Below the pieces are notes generated by a model, which was not told where the DNA came from, made no database searches, and worked only from the letters and a program-made list of their open reading frames with translations. A DNA stretch of 64,000 nt from positions 6,623,001 to 6,687,000 of the forward strand of contig NC_007645.1 in assembly GCF_000012985.1 (NCBI RefSeq). Reading direction: 5' to 3'. This DNA comes from Hahella chejuensis KCTC 2396. GTDB taxonomy: Bacteria; Pseudomonadota; Gammaproteobacteria; Pseudomonadales; Oleiphilaceae. Below, piece by piece: positions 27,134-34,935 of the stretch; within the stretch, counting starts at the first letter, position 1; each line of letters begins with the position of its first letter. Made by a program: the position numbers and the translations under genes.

Positions 27134-27728
27134 CTTTGGCGATTTTCTTGCCGCCCTGAGCGGAGGGTTCAATGGGAGACGTGGCGGAATAATCTCCCAC
27201 GTCCTGACAAAGGTTGCGCAGATCGATGACAGGGAGCCGTCTGGCGATGGCTTCCTCCAGAATGATCTCATTGAACAGCGCCAACCCGGCCACGGTTTCC
27301 GTTCCCAGACCGGGGATATTGTTGTAAACGGTGCAGACCACCAGATTCGGGCTTCTTTCCAGCAGGGCCTCCAGCATGTTGCTGTAGTTGGAGCGAAAGG
27401 CGTCGCGCTCCCGGTCCATCGCGCGCATGGCCGCGCCGACTGTGTTAACGCGGGCGTCCAGAATATTAATCACGCTCAGGGCGTCATTGCCGCCGCAGCT
27501 CACGATGACGTGAGAGGCGTCGTCGGGAAAGTCCGCCAATTGCTTAGATACATCCGTGGTGACGCTGCCGTCCACCGCGATCAGAGTCACGGTGACGTCA
27601 TCGCCCATCACCGCCTGGAGTTGCTCCACAACGGAATCGCCTTCATCGACGTAGGATGCATTATCAAATATGGAGTCGCCGACCAGAACCACGTGCACCG
27701 GCGTATTTATCGCGCTTACTTTAGCCAT
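27072..27728 (-). CDS. SGNH/GDSL-family hydrolase
   Basis: 218 residues. Block I is VLVGDSIFDNASYV (nucleophile Ser in GDS near 18), block III SCGGNDAL near 80, and a C-terminal region before the catalytic Asp-His. No signal peptide, so cytoplasmic. The substrate (ester or thioester) cannot be read. The 3' end overlaps the metallo-hydrolase gene tail-to-tail by 62 bp. Confidence 0.82.
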   Translation of the reverse strand: MAKVSAINTPVHVVLVGDSIFDNASYVDEGDSVVEQLQAVMGDDVTVTLIAVDGSVTTDVSKQLADFPDDASHVIVSCGGNDALSVINILDARVNTVGAAMRAMDRERDAFRSNYSNMLEALLERSPNLVVCTVYNNIPGLGTETVAGLALFNEIILEEAIARRLPVIDLRNLCQDVGDYSATSPIEPSAQGGKKIAKAIQRVVALHAFGTGETRVYV

Positions 27729-27881
27729 AACCCTGCTCTACTCGCCTCTCGAACGCCCACTACCAAAAGTCTTTTCCTTCTTCTCTGCTAAAACAGATAG
27801 CCCACTATTCCCGGTTTAACCAGTGGGGAAAGGGTTTACCCTAGGCGGATGCGGCGAATTTCTCAGAATTAACCGCTAATT

Positions 27882-27902
27882 ACCAAGCCGGCTTTCTATA
27901 CA
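27882..27902 (+). promoter_or_regulatory. Upstream element shared with the YafO-toxin locus
   Basis: ACCAAGCC-G-GCTTTCTATACA here recurs, with one substitution, at 41379-41399. Similarity continues weakly to a GATAAT about 25 bp further on in both places. Each copy lies about 95 bp before the first ATG of a unit that contains a member of the same paralogous family, so it may be a promoter or operator; TCTATACA and GATAAT could be -10-like elements. Confidence 0.5.
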
Positions 27903-27995
27903 GTTCCCTTCTCAGCATAGATAATTTCCGCGTGAAGCGGTCCCCTTCAACCCGAGTATACGCCGGGATAGTAGAACAGGAAAAAGTGAAATTTA

Positions 27996-28469
27996 ATGAC
28001 ATCGCCGACAATTGCTAAGCCCATGTGGCTGTCTGGATCAGAGTGTAAAGTCGGTATTCTTTATCTGGCGGCGATAGCCTATCCGGCGGGACTGGTTTAT
28101 GACGCCGTTTATCGACACCACGATCACTACACTGGAATCACCAGTTGGTATGGACTGGCGTCGCCAAGCGCTGAGGTTATCGCTTTCATGCCCGTCAAAG
28201 ACGCCTTGCGATACCTGACCGGAGCCTATTACATCGAGGAAGGCTACCAAGCCGACGCCGCCATATTGCCCTGGCGCGACGGCGAACCAGACGCCAAAGC
28301 GCCCCAGATCGCCGCCGCTCCGGGCTCTTACGATATCCTCACCTGGGACGAAGAATTCGGCTGGAGCACACCCATCGCTTACTGCCGCGGGCATATCCCA
28401 CTGGAAGCATTCCTGAATGCAGCCGCCAGATATATTCCTTTAACGCGCAAGACCTGCTGTCGGCCTTAA
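27996..28469 (+). CDS. Hypothetical protein, paralogue of 42155-42613
   Basis: 157 residues, soluble. It aligns along its length with the protein at 42155-42613: both have YPAG.VYD near the start, an internal F(I/M)PV block and the near-identical TWDEEFGWS.P followed by C...IPL(D/E).FL. Here the gene stands alone, whereas the paralogue overlaps a toxin gene. It is convergent with the LRR gene. Function unknown; the conserved WDEEFGW could be a binding or active-site motif. Confidence 0.7.
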   Translation: MTSPTIAKPMWLSGSECKVGILYLAAIAYPAGLVYDAVYRHHDHYTGITSWYGLASPSAEVIAFMPVKDALRYLTGAYYIEEGYQADAAILPWRDGEPDAKAPQIAAAPGSYDILTWDEEFGWSTPIAYCRGHIPLEAFLNAAARYIPLTRKTCCRP

Positions 28470-28516
28470 GACGCGCTAATCAGTGTCGCCAGTTCAAAAG
28501 TTCTGGAGGACAAGCA

Positions 28517-29437
28517 TTAACAGTAAACCAAGCAGCCTCGGGCTCTAAGTTCATCGAGCCATTCCGGCTCTTGCAGCCGCTCGGACCAGCGCAGGTCCAG
28601 TTTGCAGAGGTTCTCCAACGACAGGATCGACTCAGGCAACGTCTTAAGACGATTTTTTCTGAGATCCAACAGGCGCAGTTGTTTCAGCTCGCCGATGGAG
28701 TCTGGCAGTTGCTCGATAGGATTATTGCGCAGATCCAACTCTTCCAATGACGCGCAACACCCGATTTCATCTGGCAACGTCGTAATCTGGTTGCCCTCCA
28801 GGAATAACTTACGCAGTTTGATTGAACGACCAATCGTTTGCGGCAGTTCAGTCAGGCGATTGTTCTGGAGATACACTTCTTTCAGCGTTCGGGACAGAAA
28901 GAATGAATCCGGCAAGGCGATAAGACCGCTGTTATACAACCTGAACTCCACCAATGACTCAAAACTGAAATCCTCCGGCAATGCCGTCAGCGGGTTGTCG
29001 CTCAGATTAAGGTAGAGCAATTTGTCCAATTGCTTCAGAGAGCCAGGGAGCGCGGCAATTTTATTGTTGCTGGCGTATAAAAACTCTACGTCACGACAGT
29101 GTGCAATCGAGCCAGGCATCTCACTCAACCTGTTGTGCGCGATATCGATAATCTTCAACTTGGTCAGATTGCCAATCTCACTGGACACCGCTTCCAGCTG
29201 ATTCTTGCTGACGTTCAAATCTTCCAGCTGAGTCAGACTCCAGATCTCAGGCACAATCTCCGCGATCTGGTTATCGAAGACACTGAGTTTTTTCAGTTCC
29301 GCCGCACTTCCGATACTGTGCGGAATAGCGCTGATGCGGTTGCCGTTCAAAGACAACTCACGAAGAGAAGCGTAATCCTCAATGACCGGAAAGGAATCCA
29401 GCTTCTCGTTGTTTATTGAAATAATCCTGTTATTCAC
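28517..29437 (-). CDS. Leucine-rich-repeat protein, last gene of the nucleotide-phosphate operon
   Basis: 306 residues composed almost wholly of about 12 leucine-rich repeats of 22-24 residues with the pattern LPxxIxxLxxLxxLdLxxNxL (for example LPDSIGELKQLRLLDLRKNR). No signal peptide or membrane helix, so it is cytoplasmic. The GTG start overlaps the stop of the upstream CYTH gene by 8 bp, which ties it to the operon translationally. LRR domains bind proteins; here it may be a scaffold or regulator of the operon's enzymes, which is inference. Confidence 0.88.
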   Translation of the reverse strand: MNNRIISINNEKLDSFPVIEDYASLRELSLNGNRISAIPHSIGSAAELKKLSVFDNQIAEIVPEIWSLTQLEDLNVSKNQLEAVSSEIGNLTKLKIIDIAHNRLSEMPGSIAHCRDVEFLYASNNKIAALPGSLKQLDKLLYLNLSDNPLTALPEDFSFESLVEFRLYNSGLIALPDSFFLSRTLKEVYLQNNRLTELPQTIGRSIKLRKLFLEGNQITTLPDEIGCCASLEELDLRNNPIEQLPDSIGELKQLRLLDLRKNRLKTLPESILSLENLCKLDLRWSERLQEPEWLDELRARGCLVYC

Positions 29438-29924
29438 TTTCAGAGTTCCACGAGGTAAAAGGCGTATGGTAAAGGTAAGCGTTACGATAACGGCGGTCTT
29501 CAGTCACCTCAAGCCCTAGCCAGTCTGGGGAAGCAAACGGCTCATCTACGCTATCAAGCTCAATCTCAGCCATCACTAAGCCTTGGTTGTCGCCGTGAAA
29601 TACATCGACGGACCATTCTTTATTCGAAACGGACACTATGTATCTGGTTTTCTCAATTGGCGGGCGCTCCATCGCGGACGCAAACAAACTTTCTCCGTCC
29701 GCCACAGGAATCGGGTACTCATACTCCTCGCGAACGATACCAGTCTGATTCACCTTGACGGTGAGATAGTAGTTATCGTTTTTATTTCGCAAGCGCACTT
29801 CCTTATTTGCATCCAAGAACATATAGCCCTGCCGGATCTGATGAATGGACTTAACCTCCATACGCTCAGGATCAAAGCGCTCTACAAGAAACTTCCGTTC
29901 TATTTCCAGGTTGTCCATTTTCAT
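29430..29924 (-). CDS. CYTH-domain triphosphatase (triphosphate tunnel metalloenzyme)
   Basis: 164 residues, the normal size of single-domain bacterial CYTH proteins. The signature ExExK is intact at the N-terminus (E7-I-E9-R-K11), followed by RQGYMFL, EVRLRNK and the second acidic strand EIELD. Such enzymes hydrolyse inorganic triphosphate or nucleoside triphosphates with a divalent metal, or in some members make cAMP. The ATG overlaps the TGA of the MFS gene by one base, and the LRR gene overlaps its 3' end, so expression is coupled. Confidence 0.9.
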   Translation of the reverse strand: MKMDNLEIERKFLVERFDPERMEVKSIHQIRQGYMFLDANKEVRLRNKNDNYYLTVKVNQTGIVREEYEYPIPVADGESLFASAMERPPIEKTRYIVSVSNKEWSVDVFHGDNQGLVMAEIELDSVDEPFASPDWLGLEVTEDRRYRNAYLYHTPFTSWNSESE

Positions 29925-31105
29925 CACTCTTGGGTTACGACTTCTCTTAGTTTCACTTCAAGCCTTAAATATGAAAGCAGGCTGAATATCAGGGCCGCCA
30001 CTGATACAGCGGCAAAAAGATATTTCAAATTATCCCAGTCGCCATTAACGACAAACAGTGAAGCGACAATAGGGCCAAAGAACGAACCGAAGTTGCCCGT
30101 GTGAATATAGCCGGACTTAATTTCTATCATTTCATGCTCATTGAAAGCCACCAATGTCACCAGAGAGAAAACAGCGCCTTCAAATACGCCCAGGAATAGA
30201 AAGTGAATGCAGTAATGGAGCGGCGATAAATCATCCGTATCAAACATATAGGCCACATTAACGCCAATAAAAACCGCCGAAATGGCGATCATTAATAGCG
30301 GAGAGACGTTCTTGCTGATCAGATACGAGGTTACCAGGACCGAGAAGACTCCCAGTAAGGTGCAAATGAAGATGATAGTAGTAGCGTAGTCGATGCCTTC
30401 TGCTGAGTTCTCCGATAGAAAGGAGGTAATCATGGACACGCTTGAAATGTACATCAGCGTAAAACACAGAAACACCATCATGATGAGCTGATAGGGTCTG
30501 TGCGTTAGCAACCTTTTATAGATAGACAGACCAAAACCGTCAGCGTTCGTCTGGGCAGGCGTTGCTTCTTTGGCCTTGTGATAGACGCTCATGTACGCCG
30601 CCAGCAAACACAGGAGCATGAGTGAGTGCGCCAAAAACACCGCATTCCAAGAAAAAATCGTGATGATGTAAGGAAAAATAACGTTGGCGGCGGCAAAACC
30701 TACTCCAAACACAGCCCCCCATAACGCCATCACGACATTAGTGTTGTTCTTACACACTTTGAACAGGAGAGTCGGGATGGCGATCATCATCAGGATATTG
30801 GTGATCCCCTCCACTACCCTTAGAAAAACGAAAACATATGATTCTGTTGTGAAGTACATCGCCAGCGAAGCCAGAGACGCGACCACCAAAGACCGGGTCA
30901 CAATGACTTCTACGCTTAATTTTTTAACAAGACTCGCCAGATAAGCCCCAAAGAAAATGCCTATAAAGCTGATCATAGAAAGAATTGAGTTGGCTTCGAC
31001 GATGGTCATTCCCATGTCTGACGAAAGATAGGGAACAATGATTGGGAACTTCGAGTACTGAAATACAACAACCACTCCCAACAAGAACAAAAAGGCAACC
31101 TTCAC
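29924..31105 (-). CDS. MFS transporter
   Basis: 393 residues with 12 hydrophobic segments and two six-helix halves separated by a charged loop near 185-205 (HKAKEATPAQTNADG). No N-terminal signal. Major facilitator proteins of this size usually export or import small organic molecules by proton exchange. Its place in an operon of nucleotide-phosphate enzymes suggests that it moves the pathway's product or precursor. Codon use is distinctly more AT-rich than in the flanking backbone genes. Confidence 0.88.
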   Translation of the reverse strand: MKVAFLFLLGVVVVFQYSKFPIIVPYLSSDMGMTIVEANSILSMISFIGIFFGAYLASLVKKLSVEVIVTRSLVVASLASLAMYFTTESYVFVFLRVVEGITNILMMIAIPTLLFKVCKNNTNVVMALWGAVFGVGFAAANVIFPYIITIFSWNAVFLAHSLMLLCLLAAYMSVYHKAKEATPAQTNADGFGLSIYKRLLTHRPYQLIMMVFLCFTLMYISSVSMITSFLSENSAEGIDYATTIIFICTLLGVFSVLVTSYLISKNVSPLLMIAISAVFIGVNVAYMFDTDDLSPLHYCIHFLFLGVFEGAVFSLVTLVAFNEHEMIEIKSGYIHTGNFGSFFGPIVASLFVVNGDWDNLKYLFAAVSVAALIFSLLSYLRLEVKLREVVTQE

Positions 31106-31121
31106 AAAAGAAACTCCTTTT

Positions 31122-31835
31122 CTACTTAGTAAACAGTAGGACTAACCCATACGCCATGCACAAACCTGTCACTAAATGATTGTACAGTCCACTCTTTATA
31201 TTATTATAAATCAGTTTCCCTACGCTCAAATAAACAGCAATCGCCATGACGGGATAATAATAATTTAGAGAACGAAAATCCTCGCCCAGTATAGTGAAGA
31301 TAACAGTTAGCTGCGCTATAGCAAAGATCAAATATCCATAAGCTATATTACTACGCACTTTTCCCTTATCACTGTATAGACTTGAAGCAAGTATGGTAAG
31401 CAGAGCGCCTCCCATATTAGTCAATCCATGTATCAGCCCCATAATTGGAATGTATGAGAAGAGAAAACGCGAAGCAAAGTGGCCCATAAAAGCAGATGCT
31501 TTAACAGATAACCTTGATATAGCTGTCAACACCATTCCTACACCAATCAGCGAGTATAATACACTGGGCTCGTCAAAACTAGCGGAAAAATATATCCCCA
31601 TAGCAATGGTGGGAATAGATAATAATGGAAGGGTTAATTTAAGTTTATCGAGTTGACGCCATGAGGAACTTACCTGCACCGCACTGATTACCAAAGAGCA
31701 AGGTAAAAGTATAATTAAAGTCTCTATAAAACCATAGCCGAGTATAAGTAGCGTAGGCGTCCCAAAAACCAATAAGCCAACGCCCAATATAGATTGCACG
31801 ACAGAAAATATTAAAACAACTATTACAACATCCAT
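31122..31835 (-). CDS. TSUP (TauE/SafE)-family membrane transporter
   Basis: 237 residues starting at the ATG with GGAG seven bases upstream (an in-frame GTG two codons earlier is less likely). Seven or eight hydrophobic helices, with the family features FG(T)P near residue 25 and GLTNMGGALLTILAS near 136-150. TSUP proteins typically export sulphite, organosulphonates or other small anions. It sits 17 bp after the ApaH gene and 16 bp before the MFS gene in the same operon. AT-rich. Confidence 0.85.
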   Translation of the reverse strand: MDVVIVVLIFSVVQSILGVGLLVFGTPTLLILGYGFIETLIILLPCSLVISAVQVSSSWRQLDKLKLTLPLLSIPTIAMGIYFSASFDEPSVLYSLIGVGMVLTAISRLSVKASAFMGHFASRFLFSYIPIMGLIHGLTNMGGALLTILASSLYSDKGKVRSNIAYGYLIFAIAQLTVIFTILGEDFRSLNYYYPVMAIAVYLSVGKLIYNNIKSGLYNHLVTGLCMAYGLVLLFTK

Positions 31836-31858
31836 TATCACACTCCATTATGTTACAT

Positions 31859-32680
31859 CTATGCATCCGCTTTATGGTCACTCGCCACTTTGGTAATACT
31901 TAAATCATCCAAATTAACTGCACATAAATTCCCTCCCCAGACACAACCGTCGTCGCAGCATATATAATAATCGCTAATGGTCATCCCCAGCGCCGCCCAG
32001 TGACCAAATACAATCTTATAGCCTGCGTTTCTTTTCACATCTCTACACGCATACCAAGGATAGAGACAGTCAGGTTGGGAACCTGGCGCGCAATTGAATG
32101 AAGTATTCATAAGGCCATTAGAATCCACAAACTTAACCCGGGTTAGCGCTTGTGCGGTATATATAAGGTTTGATTCAAAATCATTGCTTAGTCCATCAGG
32201 CAATCCAACGCTGTACATCTTGCGTAGAAGCCACTCATATCCATGCTCCGCTATGGATTCTTCCAATAACTTCACCTGTTTTCTGAGCTGACTGACCGGC
32301 CAGTTGAGTGGTATTCCTCCATGCACCACAATGACAGCGCCGCCCTCATCCCAATGAGCGAATTTGGCGTCTTCAAGCCAGGCGACATAGTCCTTGGCTC
32401 TTGGGCTGCGCAACAGTCTTTCCGTGCGATCCGACTTCTTCGGCGCAGCCAATCCATAATGCGTCGCAAGAAGTTTCAGGTCATGGTTGCCAAGCACCTT
32501 AACCACCGCGTCGCCATACTCCATGAGCTGCGCTATCACTTCTTCGGAAGCGGGGCCTCTACCCACCAGGTCGCCAGCAAGAATGAGCTTGTCGTAAAGG
32601 CGGTTGAACTTAATTTTCCGAAGCAGGCGGTTTAACTCATCCGCACAGCCATGAATATCTCCAATGATATAAGTGCTCAT
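31859..32680 (-). CDS. apaH: ApaH-type symmetrical bis(5'-nucleosyl)-tetraphosphatase
   Basis: 273 residues, the normal ApaH length. All metallophosphoesterase blocks are present: GDIHG at 7-11, GDLVGRGP at 36-43, GNHD at 64-67, VHGGIP near 119, and VFGHWAALG. The ApaH-specific stretches ALTRVKF, PWYACRD and DDGCVWGGNL are also recognisable, which separates it from generic PP2A-like phosphatases. ApaH cleaves Ap4A into two ADP. Housekeeping apaH normally sits with ksgA-apaG; here it lies in an accessory operon, so it is probably a second, dedicated copy. It overlaps the NDK-like gene by 4 bp. Confidence 0.85.
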   Translation of the reverse strand: MSTYIIGDIHGCADELNRLLRKIKFNRLYDKLILAGDLVGRGPASEEVIAQLMEYGDAVVKVLGNHDLKLLATHYGLAAPKKSDRTERLLRSPRAKDYVAWLEDAKFAHWDEGGAVIVVHGGIPLNWPVSQLRKQVKLLEESIAEHGYEWLLRKMYSVGLPDGLSNDFESNLIYTAQALTRVKFVDSNGLMNTSFNCAPGSQPDCLYPWYACRDVKRNAGYKIVFGHWAALGMTISDYYICCDDGCVWGGNLCAVNLDDLSITKVASDHKADA

Positions 32681-33492
32681 AACTCATTAACTTCCACTTT
32701 GTTCTGCACTTTTATCGCTCTCATTAAATCTACCTCCCTGATTCCATCCTGCTGACAGCCAGACAGATGCATAGCATTTCTTGATATATTTATATCAATT
32801 CTGAAGTTATCTTTATTTCTATAAAGAAATCCTCTTAATGAGTCCGGATGACTTTCTTCTGGGTTCGTACTTCCTTGTAGAAAGCACTTCAATACATCAA
32901 AGGACGTATCCGAATAAAAAGTAAAAAAAATAGAACGGCTTTTATCCGCTAGAAAGTGACTAAGCTGAAGTGGATAAAATCCATTCGCCAGAATTACTTT
33001 TTTTCCATCCAGGTCCGCCTTAACAACATAAAGTCCTTCCTCAATGCGGACAGCAGGCTCTCCACAATGCCAGAGCGCCATAAGACGCTGGCTAGAGTAG
33101 CCTATACGTTGTAACGACAGACTTCCGTATACCTCGCACTCGGAGCCGGAAAGCGCAACAATGCGCGCGTACAGCTCCTGATTTGCAGCGAACTCATTGG
33201 GAGACATGGAAGCGTATACATAGGCTTTTTCATATACGCCATTGATCAAGTTATGTTCTTTTAGATAGCCGCCAGGGAGAATATGACAACTGTCAATGCA
33301 AACACCGTATTTATCACAAAGCTGGTGAAAGTATGAAAATACCTCTTTCGTATTAATCAAACTATTCGCCAGTTCCGGCTTCAGAATTATCAAGCCATTT
33401 GAAGCATCGAAGCTTGGTTTTTTGTATAAATGAGATCTATGCTTGCACCTGATTTCCCTGAAACAACTCTGCAAAAATCCATTTTTACTCAT
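32677..33492 (-). CDS. NDK-like protein (diverged nucleoside diphosphate kinase fold)
   Basis: 271 residues. The N-terminal third has LIILKPELAN (KPE at 38-40, compare KPD of NDK). Near the C-terminus, PDSLRGFL (217-223, compare GTIRGDF) is followed by N239-A-M-H242, the same N-x-x-H spacing that positions the phosphorylated histidine in NDKs, then a helix ending REVDL. The middle is longer and quite unlike ordinary NDKs (about 140 residues). I therefore call it NDK-like with a conserved catalytic histidine; activity and substrate are open. It overlaps apaH by 4 bp and follows the histidine phosphatase by 5 bp. Confidence 0.55.
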   Translation of the reverse strand: MSKNGFLQSCFREIRCKHRSHLYKKPSFDASNGLIILKPELANSLINTKEVFSYFHQLCDKYGVCIDSCHILPGGYLKEHNLINGVYEKAYVYASMSPNEFAANQELYARIVALSGSECEVYGSLSLQRIGYSSQRLMALWHCGEPAVRIEEGLYVVKADLDGKKVILANGFYPLQLSHFLADKSRSIFFTFYSDTSFDVLKCFLQGSTNPEESHPDSLRGFLYRNKDNFRIDINISRNAMHLSGCQQDGIREVDLMRAIKVQNKVEVNEL

Positions 33493-33497
33493 AAAAT

Positions 33498-34064
33498 TTA
33501 AGTCACCATTTCCAATGGCAGGTGATTACATTCATTAAGCGCATCCAAATGCCATCGGGAGCGACGCCATGTAAGCGTCGTTAAAGAACAATTTTTTATC
33601 TGGTAGCAAACGGTGTCCGTACTATGAATAACTCTCAGAATAGTTTTAATCACGCCTCCATGAGTAAATAGAAAGACATCCTTACTTTCATTGTGCGTAA
33701 GCTGTTTGAATACATCTGCAACAGCGCGCCTGAAATCCAGATACCTTTGACTATCGGAAAGTAACCGCTCATGCTTCGCCGGATGTGCGAAACCTGGCAG
33801 CTCGCTCGCCACATGAAAACTTGCTTCCTTCAATCCGGTAGCAATCGAGTAATTAACGCCAGCCGCGTTTACTGTCTGCACAGACCGGATCAACGGACTG
33901 CTATAAAATACGCTTTCTGTTTGATTGCCGTTGACGAGGGCGGAGAGTCTTCCCCCAAGTAACAACGATTGCCTGACGCCAAGCTCAGTGAGAGCGCTGT
34001 CTTTACTTGCGCTCTCTCCAGTTTGCCACTTGGATTGGCCATGCCTGATAAGGTGTACTTTCAT
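33498..34064 (-). CDS. Histidine phosphatase superfamily protein
   Basis: 188 residues. The catalytic RHG motif is at the N-terminus (LIRHGQSKW at 5-13, active His8), with the paired arginine in SPLIRSVQT and the second histidine in FTHGGVIKT near 131. This is the phosphoglycerate-mutase-like branch 1 fold, which includes phosphatases for nucleoside and cobalamin intermediates. Its place between a CYTH-like and an NDK-like gene suggests dephosphorylation of a pathway intermediate. No signal peptide. Confidence 0.88.
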   Translation of the reverse strand: MKVHLIRHGQSKWQTGESASKDSALTELGVRQSLLLGGRLSALVNGNQTESVFYSSPLIRSVQTVNAAGVNYSIATGLKEASFHVASELPGFAHPAKHERLLSDSQRYLDFRRAVADVFKQLTHNESKDVFLFTHGGVIKTILRVIHSTDTVCYQIKNCSLTTLTWRRSRWHLDALNECNHLPLEMVT

Positions 34065-34113
34065 TATCTTCCCAAAGATCAGCCGGACACAGATTGCGTC
34101 CGGCTATCGCCAG

Positions 34114-34935
34114 TTACTCTATTCCTAGCGCTTCAGCCGCGCGCTGATATTTGATGTCATAGATAACCTTGGTTGAGAATCGCTGCTTCAAGCTATCCAC
34201 CAGATAGTCAATCAGCTCGATAATGCGCACATCTTCAGAGATTTCTTTTTTGATTCTTGGATATATGGAAATTTCCACTTCCTGGAAAAAAGCCTTTCGT
34301 TCTCCATTAATATCCTTTCTGTAATCCATAACTCTGGACCGATCCAAAGAGCAACGAAGTACGTCATACTCGTCAATCCGGACAAAGAACGTAGAGCGAT
34401 TGCCAAAAAGGAGCACAGCTGGCTCCAGCTCTTCGCCAGAGATATTAAACTCCCTGAACAAATACTTACCTGGCTGATCAAGCTCTTTATCTTTTAATAA
34501 GTCTTTTACAATTTTGACGGACTCAGGGCTGTATGGAGCCTCCTGAATTTGCTTTTTCTTCTCGTCCTGAAAAACATGGCGGCGATCCAGCCGGTTTCCA
34601 TGCTCGTTTTCCGGCATTTTAAAAGCGCAGAAAGCATGAGTGACTTTATTGCACGAAGTCCGTAAAAGCGCACCAGTCGGCAAGAGCTTATAATCTTTGG
34701 TGTCGTAGTAGACGGCGGTATTTAGAGGCGGATTCTCCCTGACGCCTTCTTTTTCCAGGAAGCGCACGCCGTTGATGTGTTTCGCCGCATCTTCAGCCAC
34801 GAAGTCCAACCATTCAAAATACTGCTCATCCGTCACGCCATTCATATCAACTTTTACCGCAAGTTGATTAAATACGTTATGGCCTTTTTTTACTTCAAAA
34901 ACTGGTTGAGAGTTATCTATCTTCAGACTTTTCAT
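34114..34935 (-). CDS. Diverged CYTH-like protein
   Basis: 273 residues. YYDTKDYKLLPTGALLRTS near 77-95 matches the CYTH pattern YyDT.d..L...g..LR.R; later FFVRIDEYDVLRCSLDR and FQEVEISIYP supply the paired acidic strands. The N-terminal ExExK is not clean (VFEVKKG), so catalysis could be altered. It could also be related to VTC-like polyphosphate polymerase folds, which share the tunnel. It overlaps the cupin-like gene by 4 bp. This is the second CYTH-like protein of the operon. Confidence 0.6.
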   Translation of the reverse strand: MKSLKIDNSQPVFEVKKGHNVFNQLAVKVDMNGVTDEQYFEWLDFVAEDAAKHINGVRFLEKEGVRENPPLNTAVYYDTKDYKLLPTGALLRTSCNKVTHAFCAFKMPENEHGNRLDRRHVFQDEKKKQIQEAPYSPESVKIVKDLLKDKELDQPGKYLFREFNISGEELEPAVLLFGNRSTFFVRIDEYDVLRCSLDRSRVMDYRKDINGERKAFFQEVEISIYPRIKKEISEDVRIIELIDYLVDSLKQRFSTKVIYDIKYQRAAEALGIE

